Shown: positions 7,411 through 18,246, numbered from the stretch's first letter. The stretch: 43,888 nt of DNA from an uncultured bacterium (GCA_905215765.1 CAJMRP010000003.1:1-43888), one strand, 5' to 3'. The notes: generated from the letters alone by a model not told the origin. Translations and numbers: made by a program.

Positions 7411-9861
7411 CTAAATCAGCCCAAAATGCTCGAGCGCCGCAACGACACCGTCGTGATCGACGGTGTCGGTCACGTAATCGGCCTTATCCTTGAGATAGTC
7501 CGGCGCATTGCCCATGGCGATACCGACATCGACGGCGTTCATCAGCGAGACGTCATTGCTGGCGTCGCCGATGCCGTATACGGTTCCATGGTGGGGATCG
7601 AGGGCGTCGAGTACAGACTGGATGCCCCCGCGCTTCGTGCATTCGCGGGGCGAGATTTCGGTTACCTCGAGTTCGAGCTCGTTAAAGCACAGCAGCGGCT
7701 CAAGTGCCTTATCTTGAGCGATGTGGTTGGCGAGTGATGTAGACATCAAGATCTTGTAGACACTGTAATGTTGCAGCTGCGTGACTGCGTCGCCCAGGGT
7801 GCGCGCGTATCCGGGAGCATCGGGCGCATCGGCACTCATGCGCACGACGCCGTTGAGGCCCTCAAAGCGGATGACCTCGCCCGATTGCTCAAGGTAGGGG
7901 GCAAGACGCTGCAGCATGCTGGGCGTCATCGACAGATCGCGAATTGCGTGTCCGTTGATCTCGGCGTAACCGCCCGCAAGACAGACGATGCCGGTCCAAG
8001 GCAGCTCAAGAAGTTTGGGGTGGATGCAGCTCAGGGTGCGTCCCGTGCAGATAAAGGCCATGTTGCCGTTGGCGACAAACTCGCGGATTGCCTGCGAAAC
8101 CGCCTCGTTGGGATAGGGGGAGAGGTCCCGCTCGTCTTCGGGAAGGTCTTGGGCGAGCCTGGGGTCTTGCCAGGCGAGCGTTCCGTCGATATCGAAGAAG
8201 CAAATATCGCCGCGCTTATGGGCTGCGCTGGCGGCAGGGGAGGCCGAGGTGGTGGGCACAAATTCCGGCTCGAGGCCCATGATCTGGTCAAAATGCTCTT
8301 TAACGCGGGGAACGGAGATGCCGATAATCACCTGGGCGGTCTTGCCCGTAATGATGAGGCCCTTGGCGCCCACCGCGACAAACGACGCGTTATCTGCAAC
8401 GATGGAAGGGTCTGCGACCTCGACGCGCAGGCGCGTGGCGCAGTTGGTTGCGCCCACGATATTGCCAACGCCACCTAAAAGCTGAATTACCCGCTCAGCG
8501 AGGACGTGATCTTGATCTGATCGACTATTGACCTCGTCATTGGGAGATTGCTCTTTGGCAAAGTCGCTTCCCGTTAAACAATCGATTGCCGCGCGATTGG
8601 CGACATGATCCTCGCGGCCCGGAGTCTTAAGGTCATAGACCAAGATGAGTGCTCGAAAACTAACAAAAAAGATGAGGCTAAAGGCAAGGCCGATACCGAG
8701 CGCCAAAAGATAGGCACCGGCATGCGTGCGCATGAGCGGAATAAAGTTGAAGGCTGCCATCTCCATCAGGCCGCCCGAGAAGATGCCGACGATGCCAAAG
8801 AGATTCATGGTTGTGGCAAGGCAAGACGATAAGACGGCGTAGAGCAAAAAGAGCCCGGGGTGGGTGAACATAAAGAGAAACTCGAGTGGCTCGGTAACGC
8901 CGCAAACCACCGAGGCGATGATGGCGGGAACAAGGATGACCCTGAGGCCGGCGCGGCGCTCGGGTTTTGCGGTGGAGTAGAACGCAGCTGCGATGGCAGG
9001 AAGGCCAAAGAGCTTGACCCAGCCGGTGGCGGTAAAACCGGCCCACGGTGCAAGCTCATTAAGGGGGCGCGTGCTATGGGAGAGGATGGGGAGCAAACTG
9101 CTCCACGTGGCGTAGATGCCGTCGTTAATGACCAGGTTGTCGTAGTAGATCGGCATGTAGAGCAGGTGGTGCAGGCCAAAGGGCTCGAGTGCTCGTTCTA
9201 AAAAGACAAAGATGCCCACGCCAAAGGGACCGACGCCTGCAAGCGCGTGACGCAGCGTATCGGTTACATCGTATACGTAGGGCACGATGGCGGCCGAGAT
9301 AGCGGCAAGGGCAAACACGGCAAAAAAGCTGATGAGGTAGACCAGCGAGGAGCCCGAGAAGGTGCCGAGCCAATCGGGAACCTTGGCATCGTAGAAGCGG
9401 TCATGGATGGCAACGACGGTTGCCGATACCGCCAGCGGGCCGATAATGCCGGTGTCGAGCGTCTTGATGCCGTCGATGACGGTGATACCGCTGGCGGAGG
9501 TCAAAGATGACGGGTACTCAAGTCCAAGGTTGTCTCCGCTCAGCTTAATGATCTCGCTCAAAAAGAAGCAGTAGGCAAAATAGGCGACGAGAGCCTCGAG
9601 ACAGCACCGAGCCGGTTGTTTTTGGGCAAGACCGATGGGCAGCGCTACGGCAAAAAGGAGCGGGAGGCGTTTAAAGACCGTCCACGAGCCGCGCTGGATG
9701 ATGGTCCAAAAAACGTACCAAGGGGTTCCGTATACGGCGAGATCGCCGACGATGTCCGCAGTCGTTGCGAGAGCGGAGACGCCGACCATGAGGCCTGATA
9801 TAGAAAACAGCATGGCGGGCGCGAACATTGCCCCGCCAAAGCGTTGGATTTTTTGCAGCAT
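7411..9861 (-). CDS. PTS sugar permease EIIC-EIIB fused to a Cof-type HAD phosphatase
   Basis: This 816-aa three-domain fusion starts with a glucose/maltose-family EIIC membrane domain (about 1-400; begins LQKIQRFGGAMFAPAM). An EIIB domain follows (about 440-520) with the phospho-acceptor cysteine in GATNCATRLRV (about residue 475). A flexible Pro/Ser/Ala linker joins a HAD subfamily-IIB (Cof-type) hydrolase (about 550-816) with FFDIDGTL, CTGRT and GDASNDVSLMN. The EIICB part takes up and phosphorylates a sugar; the HAD part could dephosphorylate the sugar phosphate or a related one. No EIIA is encoded nearby, so an EIIA must come from elsewhere. The HAD part follows the linker in frame with no frameshift. 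The gene is divergent from the GntR/UTRA regulator and carries a GTTTAAAC palindrome in its promoter. GGAAGG lies 6 nt before the ATG. The substrate is probably maltose or a related glucoside given the neighbours; this is inferred. Confidence 0.85.
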   Translation of the reverse strand: MLQKIQRFGGAMFAPAMLFSISGLMVGVSALATTADIVGDLAVYGTPWYVFWTIIQRGSWTVFKRLPLLFAVALPIGLAQKQPARCCLEALVAYFAYCFFLSEIIKLSGDNLGLEYPSSLTSASGITVIDGIKTLDTGIIGPLAVSATVVAIHDRFYDAKVPDWLGTFSGSSLVYLISFFAVFALAAISAAIVPYVYDVTDTLRHALAGVGPFGVGIFVFLERALEPFGLHHLLYMPIYYDNLVINDGIYATWSSLLPILSHSTRPLNELAPWAGFTATGWVKLFGLPAIAAAFYSTAKPERRAGLRVILVPAIIASVVCGVTEPLEFLFMFTHPGLFLLYAVLSSCLATTMNLFGIVGIFSGGLMEMAAFNFIPLMRTHAGAYLLALGIGLAFSLIFFVSFRALILVYDLKTPGREDHVANRAAIDCLTGSDFAKEQSPNDEVNSRSDQDHVLAERVIQLLGGVGNIVGATNCATRLRVEVADPSIVADNASFVAVGAKGLIITGKTAQVIIGISVPRVKEHFDQIMGLEPEFVPTTSASPAASAAHKRGDICFFDIDGTLAWQDPRLAQDLPEDERDLSPYPNEAVSQAIREFVANGNMAFICTGRTLSCIHPKLLELPWTGIVCLAGGYAEINGHAIRDLSMTPSMLQRLAPYLEQSGEVIRFEGLNGVVRMSADAPDAPGYARTLGDAVTQLQHYSVYKILMSTSLANHIAQDKALEPLLCFNELELEVTEISPRECTKRGGIQSVLDALDPHHGTVYGIGDASNDVSLMNAVDVGIAMGNAPDYLKDKADYVTDTVDHDGVVAALEHFGLI

Positions 9862-9904
9862 GTTCTGCCTTCCGAATATCGAGGCGCGTTGCGCGTGGGG
9901 AAAC

Positions 9905-9914
9905 GTTTAAACAA
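9905..9914. promoter_or_regulatory. Palindromic operator candidate A (PTS gene)
   Basis: GTTTAAACAA lies in the divergent PTS/gntR intergenic region, just downstream of a TACAAT (minus strand, 9922-9927) that could be the PTS -10 box. It matches the core shared by four other sites in this window near glucan genes. Binding by the GntR/UTRA protein is inferred. Confidence 0.55.
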
Positions 9915-10026
9915 TGGATTCATTGTAGAGGACCAGACGATTGTCGTACCGGCAGTTTTGAGCGAAACCGATTTGGGCATGACAGAAACCGTCAACGGTT
10001 AAATCCTGTCGCTTTACCGATATTCG

Positions 10027-10036
10027 GTTTAAACAA
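10027..10036. promoter_or_regulatory. Palindromic operator candidate B (gntR gene)
   Basis: GTTTAAACAA occurs 55 bp before the start codon of the GntR/UTRA regulator, suggesting autoregulation. It has the same core as site A, 122 bp away. Confidence 0.55.
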
Positions 10037-10090
10037 CTTTAAGAAATGCTATCGTGCCTAGCCGGAAATGAATAATGTAGAGGTGAAACA

Positions 10091-10810
10091 ATGCCAAAAG
10101 CGATATACGAAGGAATCTACCGAGAAATACGCTCGCGCATCATTAATGGGACCTATGCGTTTCAGGAGATGCTGCCAACCGAAGCCGAGCTGACCGCGGA
10201 GTTCGGATGCACTCGCAATACCGTCCGTCGCGCCTTGGGTATGCTGGCCGACGGGATGTTTGTGCAGCCCATACACGGCAAGGGCGTGCGCGTTATTTGG
10301 CTTAAGGGCGAAACCGACATGTTGGGCGCACTCGAAGAGGTTGAGTCGTTTGGCGAGTTTGCAAAGCGCAACAATGCCGTTGCATCTACGGACGTTAAGT
10401 CTTTCGAACATCTGGTTTGCACCGAGCAACTCTCTCGTCACCTGGGCTTTAAGGTGGGCGAGGAGTTGATTCGCGTAGTGCGTGTCCGAAGCCTCAACGG
10501 CAACGCGCGCCAAGTGGACCATGGCTATTTTTTGGCGTCGATCGCCAAGGGCCTGACTCCCGAGATCGCGGCAGATTCTATTTACGGCTATCTGGAGCAC
10601 AAGCGCGGTGTCAAAGTGATGGCGAGCCGTCGTACGGTGAGTGTCGAGCTCGCCAACGATGAGGACTGCAGCTATCTTGACCTCGGCAAATACAACTGCG
10701 TTGCCGTCATGGAGAGTCAGTCGTACACCTCGGACGGCATCTTGTTTGAGGTGACGCACACTCGCACACACCCCGAGATCTTCCATTACCGTGTCAATTC
10801 CAAGCGATAG
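10091..10810 (+). CDS. GntR-family regulator with UTRA domain (HutC/TreR type)
   Basis: This 239-aa transcription factor has an N-terminal winged helix (about 1-72; IYREIRSRIINGTY, MLPTEAELTAEFGCTRNTVRRAL) and a C-terminal UTRA effector-binding domain (about 90-235). Such proteins bind short palindromes and release them on binding a sugar phosphate; TreR is an example. It is divergent from the PTS-HAD gene, 229 bp apart. Five TTGTTTAAACAA-like sites in the window are candidate targets, including one before its own start. GAGGTGA lies 5 nt before the ATG. The natural effector is probably a sugar phosphate made by the adjacent PTS; this is inferred. A strong terminator follows. Confidence 0.88.
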   Translation: MPKAIYEGIYREIRSRIINGTYAFQEMLPTEAELTAEFGCTRNTVRRALGMLADGMFVQPIHGKGVRVIWLKGETDMLGALEEVESFGEFAKRNNAVASTDVKSFEHLVCTEQLSRHLGFKVGEELIRVVRVRSLNGNARQVDHGYFLASIAKGLTPEIAADSIYGYLEHKRGVKVMASRRTVSVELANDEDCSYLDLGKYNCVAVMESQSYTSDGILFEVTHTRTHPEIFHYRVNSKR

Positions 10811-10848
10811 CCGGCTAGCTCGCAGCCTGACGAGACTCATGGCCTCAA

Positions 10849-10903
10849 AGAGAAAACGCCCGGTCAAACCGACGGTACATCGGCTTGACCGGGCGTTTTC
10901 TCT
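10849..10903 (+). terminator. Terminator after gntR
   Basis: AGAGAAAACGCCCGGTCAA and TTGACCGGGCGTTTTCTCT form a 19-bp perfect stem with a further CGA/TCG pairing in the loop. The A-rich/T-rich stem base gives a U-run in either direction. Confidence 0.8.
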
Positions 10904-10921
10904 GCATTAGATAACAAATAA

Positions 10922-10933
10922 TTGTTTATACAA
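10922..10933. promoter_or_regulatory. Palindromic operator candidate C (ABC importer)
   Basis: TTGTTTATACAA, a near-perfect dyad, lies in the 306-bp gap before the substrate-binding protein gene. It differs from the consensus TTGTTTAAACAA at one base and resembles known TreR-type operators. Confidence 0.5.
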
Positions 10934-10996
10934 AACTTGTCAAGTATCAAGTTGAAATTACCGTTCACCGAAGTTTTTCTACCGCTCTAGTAATAC

Positions 10997-11008
10997 TTGT
11001 TCAAACAA
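10997..11008. promoter_or_regulatory. Palindromic operator candidate D (ABC importer)
   Basis: TTGTTCAAACAA lies 75 bp downstream of site C. Two such sites in front of one operon would fit cooperative repression. Between this site and the gene, GC-rich stems at 11075-11093 and GGGGCAAAGTCCCC (11043-11056) could structure the mRNA leader. Confidence 0.5.
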
Positions 11009-11116
11009 CTAGCCAAATAGCGTATCGTTCAAATTAGCAAAAGGGGCAAAGTCCCCGAGCCAATCTCCGAAGGCGGCGGCAAAGGGTGCCGCCACGGTGT
11101 GAAAGGGTGGATTGTA

Positions 11117-12433
11117 ATGAAGAACGAAATGAGCAGAAGGCAGTTCCTGGGCTTTGCTGGTTCCGCGGCTGCAGTTCTTGGTCTGGGCCTCGTGGGTTGC
11201 GGTGGTTCTGCCGGCTCCGGCTCCTCTGCTTCTGGTGACGCTGCCGAGGTCTACTTCCTCCAATTCAAGCCCGAGGTCGACAAGGAGTGGAAGGAGATCG
11301 CCAAGGCCTATAAGAAGGAGAAGGGCGTCGAGGTCAAGATCGTGACCGCTGCCTCCAACACCTACGAGGAGAAGCTCAAGTCCGAGATGTCCAAGAGCTC
11401 CGCTCCGACCCTGTTCCAGGTCAACGGCCCCACCGGTCTTAAGAACTGGAAGGATTACTGCGCCGACCTGTCCGATACCAAGCTCCGCGGTGAGCTCATT
11501 GACGACTCCCTGGCTCTGCAGTCCGACGGCAAGGATGTGTGCATCGACTGGGTTCAGGAGAGCTTCGGCATCATCTACAACAAGCAGCTGCTCGAGAAGG
11601 CTGGCTACAAGGCCGAGGACATCAACTCCTTCGACAAGCTGAAGGCTTGTGCCGACGACATCCAGGCCCGCAAGGACGAGCTTGGTGTCGAGGGTGCCTT
11701 CACTTCCGCCGGCATGGACGACTCCTCCAGCTGGCGCTACACCACCCACCTTGCCAACATGCCGCTCTACTACGAGTTTGAGAAGGAGCACAACCAGGAG
11801 GACGACGAGATCAAGGGTGAGTTCCTCGACAACTACAAGCAGATCTTCGACCTGTACATCACCGACTCCACCTGCGATCCTTCGCAGCTTGCTTCCAAGA
11901 CCGGCGACGACGCCACCAACGAGTTCGCAACCGGCAAGGCCGTCTTCTACCAGAACGGCTCTTGGGCCTACTCTGACCTCGTCAAGGCCGGCATGACCGA
12001 CGATCAGATTGGCATGATGCCCATCTACATCGGTGTTGACGGCGAGGAGAACCAGGGCCTGTGCTCCGGCGGCGAGAACTACTGGTGCGTCAGTTCCCAG
12101 GCTTCCGAGGATGCCCAGAAGGCCACCGAGGACTTCATGTATTGGTGCGTCACCGCTGACACCCCGACCAGCATCATCGCCGACAAGATGGGTCTGACCG
12201 CTCCGTTCAAGAGCGCCAAGGAGACCACCAACGTCTTCTCGCAGCAGGCCGTTGCCATGGCCAAGGACGGCAAGAAGACCGTCGCTTGGGACTTCGTCTA
12301 CATTCCCTCCGAGGAGTGGAAGAAGAACCTCAAGCAGGCTCTGATTGCCTACGCTGCCGATAACAGCAAGTGGGACGGCGTCAAGAACGCCTTCGTCGAT
12401 GGCTGGAAGACCGAGAAGGCTGCTTCCGAGTAA
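11117..12433 (+). CDS. Extracellular sugar-binding lipoprotein of a maltodextrin-type ABC importer
   Basis: This 438-aa family-1 solute-binding protein starts at ATG 11117, with AAAGGGTGG just upstream; an upstream GTG (11099) has no such site. The N-terminus combines a twin-arginine motif (SRRQFLGFAG) with a lipobox (LGLVGCGG). The folded protein is therefore probably exported by Tat and lipid-anchored at the cysteine. The mature part holds typical MalE-family blocks (FQVNGPTGLKNWKDY, SFGIIYNKQLLEKAGY, TGKAVFYQNGSW, YPSEEW-like near the end). Codon use is very biased, indicating high expression. It is the first gene of a four-gene operon with two permeases and an ATPase, and a stem-loop after it may set it at higher level than the rest. 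The ligand is probably a maltodextrin or other glucan oligomer, inferred from neighbouring malQ and glgP. Confidence 0.9.
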   Translation: MKNEMSRRQFLGFAGSAAAVLGLGLVGCGGSAGSGSSASGDAAEVYFLQFKPEVDKEWKEIAKAYKKEKGVEVKIVTAASNTYEEKLKSEMSKSSAPTLFQVNGPTGLKNWKDYCADLSDTKLRGELIDDSLALQSDGKDVCIDWVQESFGIIYNKQLLEKAGYKAEDINSFDKLKACADDIQARKDELGVEGAFTSAGMDDSSSWRYTTHLANMPLYYEFEKEHNQEDDEIKGEFLDNYKQIFDLYITDSTCDPSQLASKTGDDATNEFATGKAVFYQNGSWAYSDLVKAGMTDDQIGMMPIYIGVDGEENQGLCSGGENYWCVSSQASEDAQKATEDFMYWCVTADTPTSIIADKMGLTAPFKSAKETTNVFSQQAVAMAKDGKKTVAWDFVYIPSEEWKKNLKQALIAYAADNSKWDGVKNAFVDGWKTEKAASE

Positions 12434-12464
12434 GCAGTTGCTGCCCAAGCTATCTGATTAGCGA

Positions 12465-12500
12465 CAGGGGGCGGGCAGACGTAGGTTTGCCCGCCCCCTG
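12465..12500 (+). terminator. Intercistronic stem-loop after the binding protein gene
   Basis: CAGGGGGCGGGCA (12465-12477) pairs perfectly with TGCCCGCCCCCTG (12488-12500). No T-run follows. Such stems between a binding protein and its permeases commonly stabilise or partially terminate the transcript, giving excess binding protein. Confidence 0.65.
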
Positions 12501-12520
12501 CATATTGAAAGGACCCTTTT

Positions 12521-13375
12521 ATGGGCAAAGCACTCAAGCGCTGGTGGCCGCTCTTTATGCTGCCCACGTGCCTGGCGTTTATGATCGGGTTCGTGATTCC
12601 CTTTATCCAGGGTTTCTATCTCTCGTTCTGCCAGTTTATTATCATTAGTAACGCGCACTTTGTCGGTATCGAGAACTACGTGCGCGCGCTGTCCGATCCG
12701 CAGTTCTCCACGTCGTTCTTCTTTACCGTGGCGTTTGCCTTCCTGTCGACGGTGCTCATCAACGTGATCGCCCTGGCCATTGCGCAGGCGCTCACCCGCA
12801 AGGCGCTCAAAGGCACCAACATCTTCCGTACGATCTTCTTTATGCCTAACCTGATCGGCGGCATCGTGCTGGGCTACATCTGGCAGATTCTGATCAACTG
12901 CCTGCTCTCCAACGTGGGCGCCCAGCTCATCGCCCTTAACTCTGCTGCTGGCTTCTGGGGCCTTATCATCCTGACCCTGTGGCAGCAGGTCGGCTACATG
13001 ATGATCATCTACATCGCTGGTCTGCAGTCCATTCCGTCCGACTACATCGAGGCCGCCAAGGTCGACGGCGCTACGGCATGGCAGACGTTTTGGAAGGTTA
13101 AGATTCCTAACCTGATGCCGACCATCACCATCTGCCTGTTCCTGTCCATCACCAACGGCTTTAAGCTGTTCGATCAGAACCTCGCCCTTACCGGCGGCGC
13201 CCCCGCGCACTCCACCGAGATGCTCGCCCTGAACATCTACAACACGTTCTATTCGCGTGCCGGTATCGCATGGCAGGGCATTGGTCAGGCCAAGGCGGTT
13301 ATCTTCTGCATCCTGGTCGTGGCCATCTCCATGATCCAGCTTAAGGCCACGAGGTCCAAGGAGGTGCAGCAGTAA
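12521..13375 (+). CDS. ABC sugar importer permease, MalF-type
   Basis: This 284-aa inner-membrane permease has about six transmembrane segments. The EAA loop that docks on the ATPase is DYIEAAKVDGATAWQTFWKV, about residues 170-190. It starts at ATG 12521 with AAAGGA upstream. It lacks the long periplasmic insertion of E. coli MalF, as is usual in Gram-positives. Its stop codon overlaps the start of the next permease by one base (TAATG), so the two are translationally coupled. It works with the second permease, the upstream binding protein and the MsmX/MalK-type ATPase. Confidence 0.92.
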   Translation: MGKALKRWWPLFMLPTCLAFMIGFVIPFIQGFYLSFCQFIIISNAHFVGIENYVRALSDPQFSTSFFFTVAFAFLSTVLINVIALAIAQALTRKALKGTNIFRTIFFMPNLIGGIVLGYIWQILINCLLSNVGAQLIALNSAAGFWGLIILTLWQQVGYMMIIYIAGLQSIPSDYIEAAKVDGATAWQTFWKVKIPNLMPTITICLFLSITNGFKLFDQNLALTGGAPAHSTEMLALNIYNTFYSRAGIAWQGIGQAKAVIFCILVVAISMIQLKATRSKEVQQ

Positions 13376-14214
13376 TGAAACGCGATAAGGTTATCAACCG
13401 CGCGCTCTCGATTTTCTTTACGATCCTGTCGCTCGCGTGGATCTACCCCGTGTTCATGATCGCGCTCAATTCCTTTAAAAAGGCAACTGCAATCAGCACC
13501 ACCACGGCATTCGATCTGCTCACGCCCGAGACGTTCAACGGCCTCGCAAACTACATGCATGCCCTTAACGAGCAGGGCTTTGCCTCGGCATTTATGTACT
13601 CGCTCATCATCACGGTCACGTCGGTCGTGCTGATTCTGGTGTGCTGCTCCATGTGTGCTTGGTACGTAGTGCGCGTCAACAGCAAGATCTCGAACTTCTT
13701 CTATTACCTGTTCGTCTTCTCGATGGTCGTGCCCTTCCAGATGCTCATGTTCACGCTGTCCAATTTGGCGGACCGCATCGGCTTCAACACGCCGTTCAAC
13801 ATCTGCTTTATCTACCTCGGCTTTGGCGCGGGCCTGGCGGTCTTTATGTTCGCCGGCTTTGTAAAGAACATCCCACTCGAGATCGAGGAGGCGGCCATGA
13901 TCGACGGCTGCAACCCGGTCCAGGTGTTCTTTAAGATCGTCCTTCCCATCATGAAGCCCACCTATCTTTCGGTTGGCATTCTCGAGACCATGTGGGTCTG
14001 GAACGACTATCTGCTGCCCTACCTCACCCTCGACTCCACCAAGTACAAGACCATTCCTATCTTGATCCAGTACTTCCGCGGTGGCTACGGCCATGTCGAG
14101 CTCGGCCCCATGATGGCCTGCATCATGATGGTTGTTATCCCCATCGTCGTCATGTACATCCTCTGCCAGAAGTACATCATCGACGGCGTGGTGGCAGGTG
14201 CCGTCAAGGGCTGA
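13375..14214 (+). CDS. ABC sugar importer permease, MalG-type
   Basis: This 279-aa permease has about six transmembrane segments and an EAA loop EIEEAAMIDGCNPVQVFFKI at about residues 173-192. It is the second membrane subunit of the importer and overlaps the first by one base. N-terminal basic residues before the first segment (MKRDKVINR) fit a cytoplasmic N-terminus. The length is typical for MalG-type proteins. Confidence 0.92.
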   Translation: MKRDKVINRALSIFFTILSLAWIYPVFMIALNSFKKATAISTTTAFDLLTPETFNGLANYMHALNEQGFASAFMYSLIITVTSVVLILVCCSMCAWYVVRVNSKISNFFYYLFVFSMVVPFQMLMFTLSNLADRIGFNTPFNICFIYLGFGAGLAVFMFAGFVKNIPLEIEEAAMIDGCNPVQVFFKIVLPIMKPTYLSVGILETMWVWNDYLLPYLTLDSTKYKTIPILIQYFRGGYGHVELGPMMACIMMVVIPIVVMYILCQKYIIDGVVAGAVKG

Positions 14215-14238
14215 TGCCGTAACTGTTTTGCAAGTTTC

Positions 14239-14264
14239 TGCGGCGCCCTCAACATGGTGCCGCA
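14239..14264 (+). other. Intercistronic hairpin before the ATPase gene
   Basis: TGCGGCGCC and GGTGCCGCA form a stem with an 8-nt loop in the 67-bp gap between the MalG-type permease and the ATPase. No T-run follows, so it is more likely a processing or stability element than a terminator. Confidence 0.4.
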
Positions 14265-14281
14265 TATCGAAAGGTAAAGAC

Positions 14282-15481
14282 ATGGCCGAGATCGTTCTCA
14301 AACATGTTCAGAAGGTGTATCCCAACACCGAGTCCAAAAAGAAGGGCTTCTTTGGCAAAAAGAAGAAGACCGAGGAGAAGAAGCACAACCTCAAGGTTAC
14401 CGAGGATGGCGTGCTCGCTGTAGAGGACTTCAACCTCACCGTTCACGACCAGGAGTTCGTCGTCCTCGTTGGCCCCTCTGGCTGCGGTAAGTCCACGACG
14501 ATGCGCATGGTCGCCGGCCTGGAGGACATTACCTCGGGCGATGTGCTCATCGACGGCAAGCGTGTCAACGACGTGGCGCCCAAGGACCGCGACATCGCCA
14601 TGGTGTTCCAGAGCTACGCTCTGTACCCCAATATGACGGTGTACGAGAACATGGCATTTACGCTCGAGCTCAAGAAGGTTCCCAAGGACGAGATCGACCG
14701 CAAGGTTCGCTCTGCTGCCGAGATTCTGGGCATTACCGAGTACCTCGACCGTAAGCCCAAGGCGCTCTCCGGCGGCCAGCGCCAGCGTGTCGCTATCGGC
14801 CGCGCCATCGTGCGTGACCCCAAGGTCTTCCTGATGGACGAGCCGCTGTCCAACCTGGACGCCAAGCTTCGTAACCAGATGCGTGCCGAGCTCATTAAGC
14901 TGCGCCACGAGATCAAGGGCACGTTCATTTATGTTACTCACGACCAGACCGAGGCTATGACCCTCGGTGACCGTATCGTGGTCATGAAGGACGGCGTTGT
15001 CCAGCAGATCGCCACGCCGCAGGAGGTCTTCAACCATCCCGCGAACATCTTCGTCGCCGGCTTCATCGGCGTGCCGCAGATGAACTTCTTCGATGCCCAG
15101 CTGGTGCGCTCGGGCAACGGCTTTACCGTCAAGACCGAGGATATGAACGTGGCGCTCGCCCCCGAGACTTGCGCTCAGCTTGCCCTCAACTGGGACGGCG
15201 GCGACGTGAAGGAGATTACGGCCGGCGTGCGTCCCGAGCAGATCCTGCTTGCCGACAAGGGCGAGGAGGGCGCGCTCCAGGGTACCGTCGAGGTGACCGA
15301 GCTCATGGGCTCGACCGAGCATGTCCACGTGACCGCTCCCGACGGCCAGTTTGTCCTGATTATCCCCGTCGTCGACCTCGAGGCCAAGGGTGCGCTCAAG
15401 GCGGGCGACACCATCTGGTTCAAGTTCGAGAAGAACGCGACCCACCTCTTCGATAAGGTCTCTGGCAAGAACCTTATCTAG
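14282..15481 (+). CDS. Sugar ABC importer ATPase (MalK/MsmX/UgpC type)
   Basis: This 399-aa ATPase starts at ATG 14282 (MAEIVLKHV) with GAAAGG 8 nt upstream; the open frame extends further upstream without a ribosome binding site. Walker A is GPSGCGKST (about 64-72), the Q-loop is VFQSYALYPNM, the signature is LSGGQRQR (about 162), and Walker B is VFLMDEPLSNLD. The C-terminal 130 residues form the MalK-type OB/regulatory domain. A Lys-rich insertion (KKKGFFGKKKKTEEKKH, about residues 19-35) lies between strands 1 and 2 and is unusual for the family. The gene ends the importer operon and a terminator follows. MsmX-type ATPases can serve several importers, so it may power more than this one. 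Confidence 0.93.
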   Translation: MAEIVLKHVQKVYPNTESKKKGFFGKKKKTEEKKHNLKVTEDGVLAVEDFNLTVHDQEFVVLVGPSGCGKSTTMRMVAGLEDITSGDVLIDGKRVNDVAPKDRDIAMVFQSYALYPNMTVYENMAFTLELKKVPKDEIDRKVRSAAEILGITEYLDRKPKALSGGQRQRVAIGRAIVRDPKVFLMDEPLSNLDAKLRNQMRAELIKLRHEIKGTFIYVTHDQTEAMTLGDRIVVMKDGVVQQIATPQEVFNHPANIFVAGFIGVPQMNFFDAQLVRSGNGFTVKTEDMNVALAPETCAQLALNWDGGDVKEITAGVRPEQILLADKGEEGALQGTVEVTELMGSTEHVHVTAPDGQFVLIIPVVDLEAKGALKAGDTIWFKFEKNATHLFDKVSGKNLI

Positions 15482-15549
15482 GCCCGGTGCATCCAGGCCC
15501 TCCCTTTGGGCGGCTGCGGTATTGCCATCCTTTTGCCGCGGTCACATAT

Positions 15550-15594
15550 AAGGCTCCCCTCCCGTCCACTGGGCGAGAGGGGAGCCTTTCTTTG
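15550..15594 (+). terminator. Terminator of the ABC importer operon
   Basis: AAGGCTCCCCTC (15550-15561) pairs with GAGGGGAGCCTT (15577-15588), followed by TCTTTG. It lies about 70 bp after the ATPase stop codon. Confidence 0.8.
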
Positions 15595-15621
15595 TGTCGG
15601 GGGCTGTCTGGCCGGTCGTTT

Positions 15622-15839
15622 GTCTCGATCTGTAACAGGTAGGGCCGATTTCGGACGTTAGATGTTACAGATTGAGACGGTTCCGCTGAGCTAACCATTT
15701 CATCTAAATCTGTAACACCAAAGGTGAATTTCAGCTGCTAGATGTTACAGATCGAGATAAACCCAAGGGGAGGGGCCGGTATGTCTCAATCTGTAACAGC
15801 TGGGACCGTTTTTACCGAGTAGTTGTTACAGATCGAGAT
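15622..15839. repeat. Three tandem 57-bp palindromic repeats
   Basis: Units at 15622-15678, 15702-15758 and 15783-15839 are each 57 bp and recur every 80-81 bp. Each has the form (G)TCTCGATCTGTAACA - about 25 variable bp - TGTTACAGATCGAGA, with small changes. The arms are conserved while the loops differ. They lie in the convergent gap between the ABC operon and glgP, between two terminators, and hold no gene. They may be REP-like elements or binding sites. Confidence 0.75.
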
Positions 15840-15876
15840 TGTTTGGCCGAGTTGGGTCGCAGGGTAACGTGCGGGC

Positions 15877-15911
15877 ACAAAAAACGGAGCCGTGTTGCCA
15901 CGACTCCGTTT
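15877..15911 (-). terminator. Terminator of glgP
   Basis: On the minus strand AAACGGAG and CTCCGTTT pair, with an inner CGTG/CACG stem, followed by TTTTTTG. It lies 29 bp after the glgP stop codon. Confidence 0.8.
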
Positions 15912-15939
15912 CTCAAGAGGATGGGTAAGGGAAGCGAAA

Positions 15940-18207
<2,268 letters not shown>

Positions 18208-18246
18208 GTTTCCTCCTGTGGTGAGTTGACGACATGTCAGAAATTC

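Noticed and set aside
11009..12448. 479-aa open frame antisense to the sugar-binding protein gene
   Set aside because: It mirrors the strongly biased codons of the real gene, is Leu/Val/Gly-rich without domains, and the plus strand has a clear Tat lipoprotein.
13285..15445. Two long minus-strand frames opposite the permease and ATPase genes
   Set aside because: Low-complexity His/Asp-rich or Leu/Val/Gly/His-rich translations typical of antisense frames in biased genes.
15622..15839. The repeats as a CRISPR array
   Set aside because: Only three copies, each itself a palindrome of 57 bp with variable centre; gaps are short and no cas gene is near.
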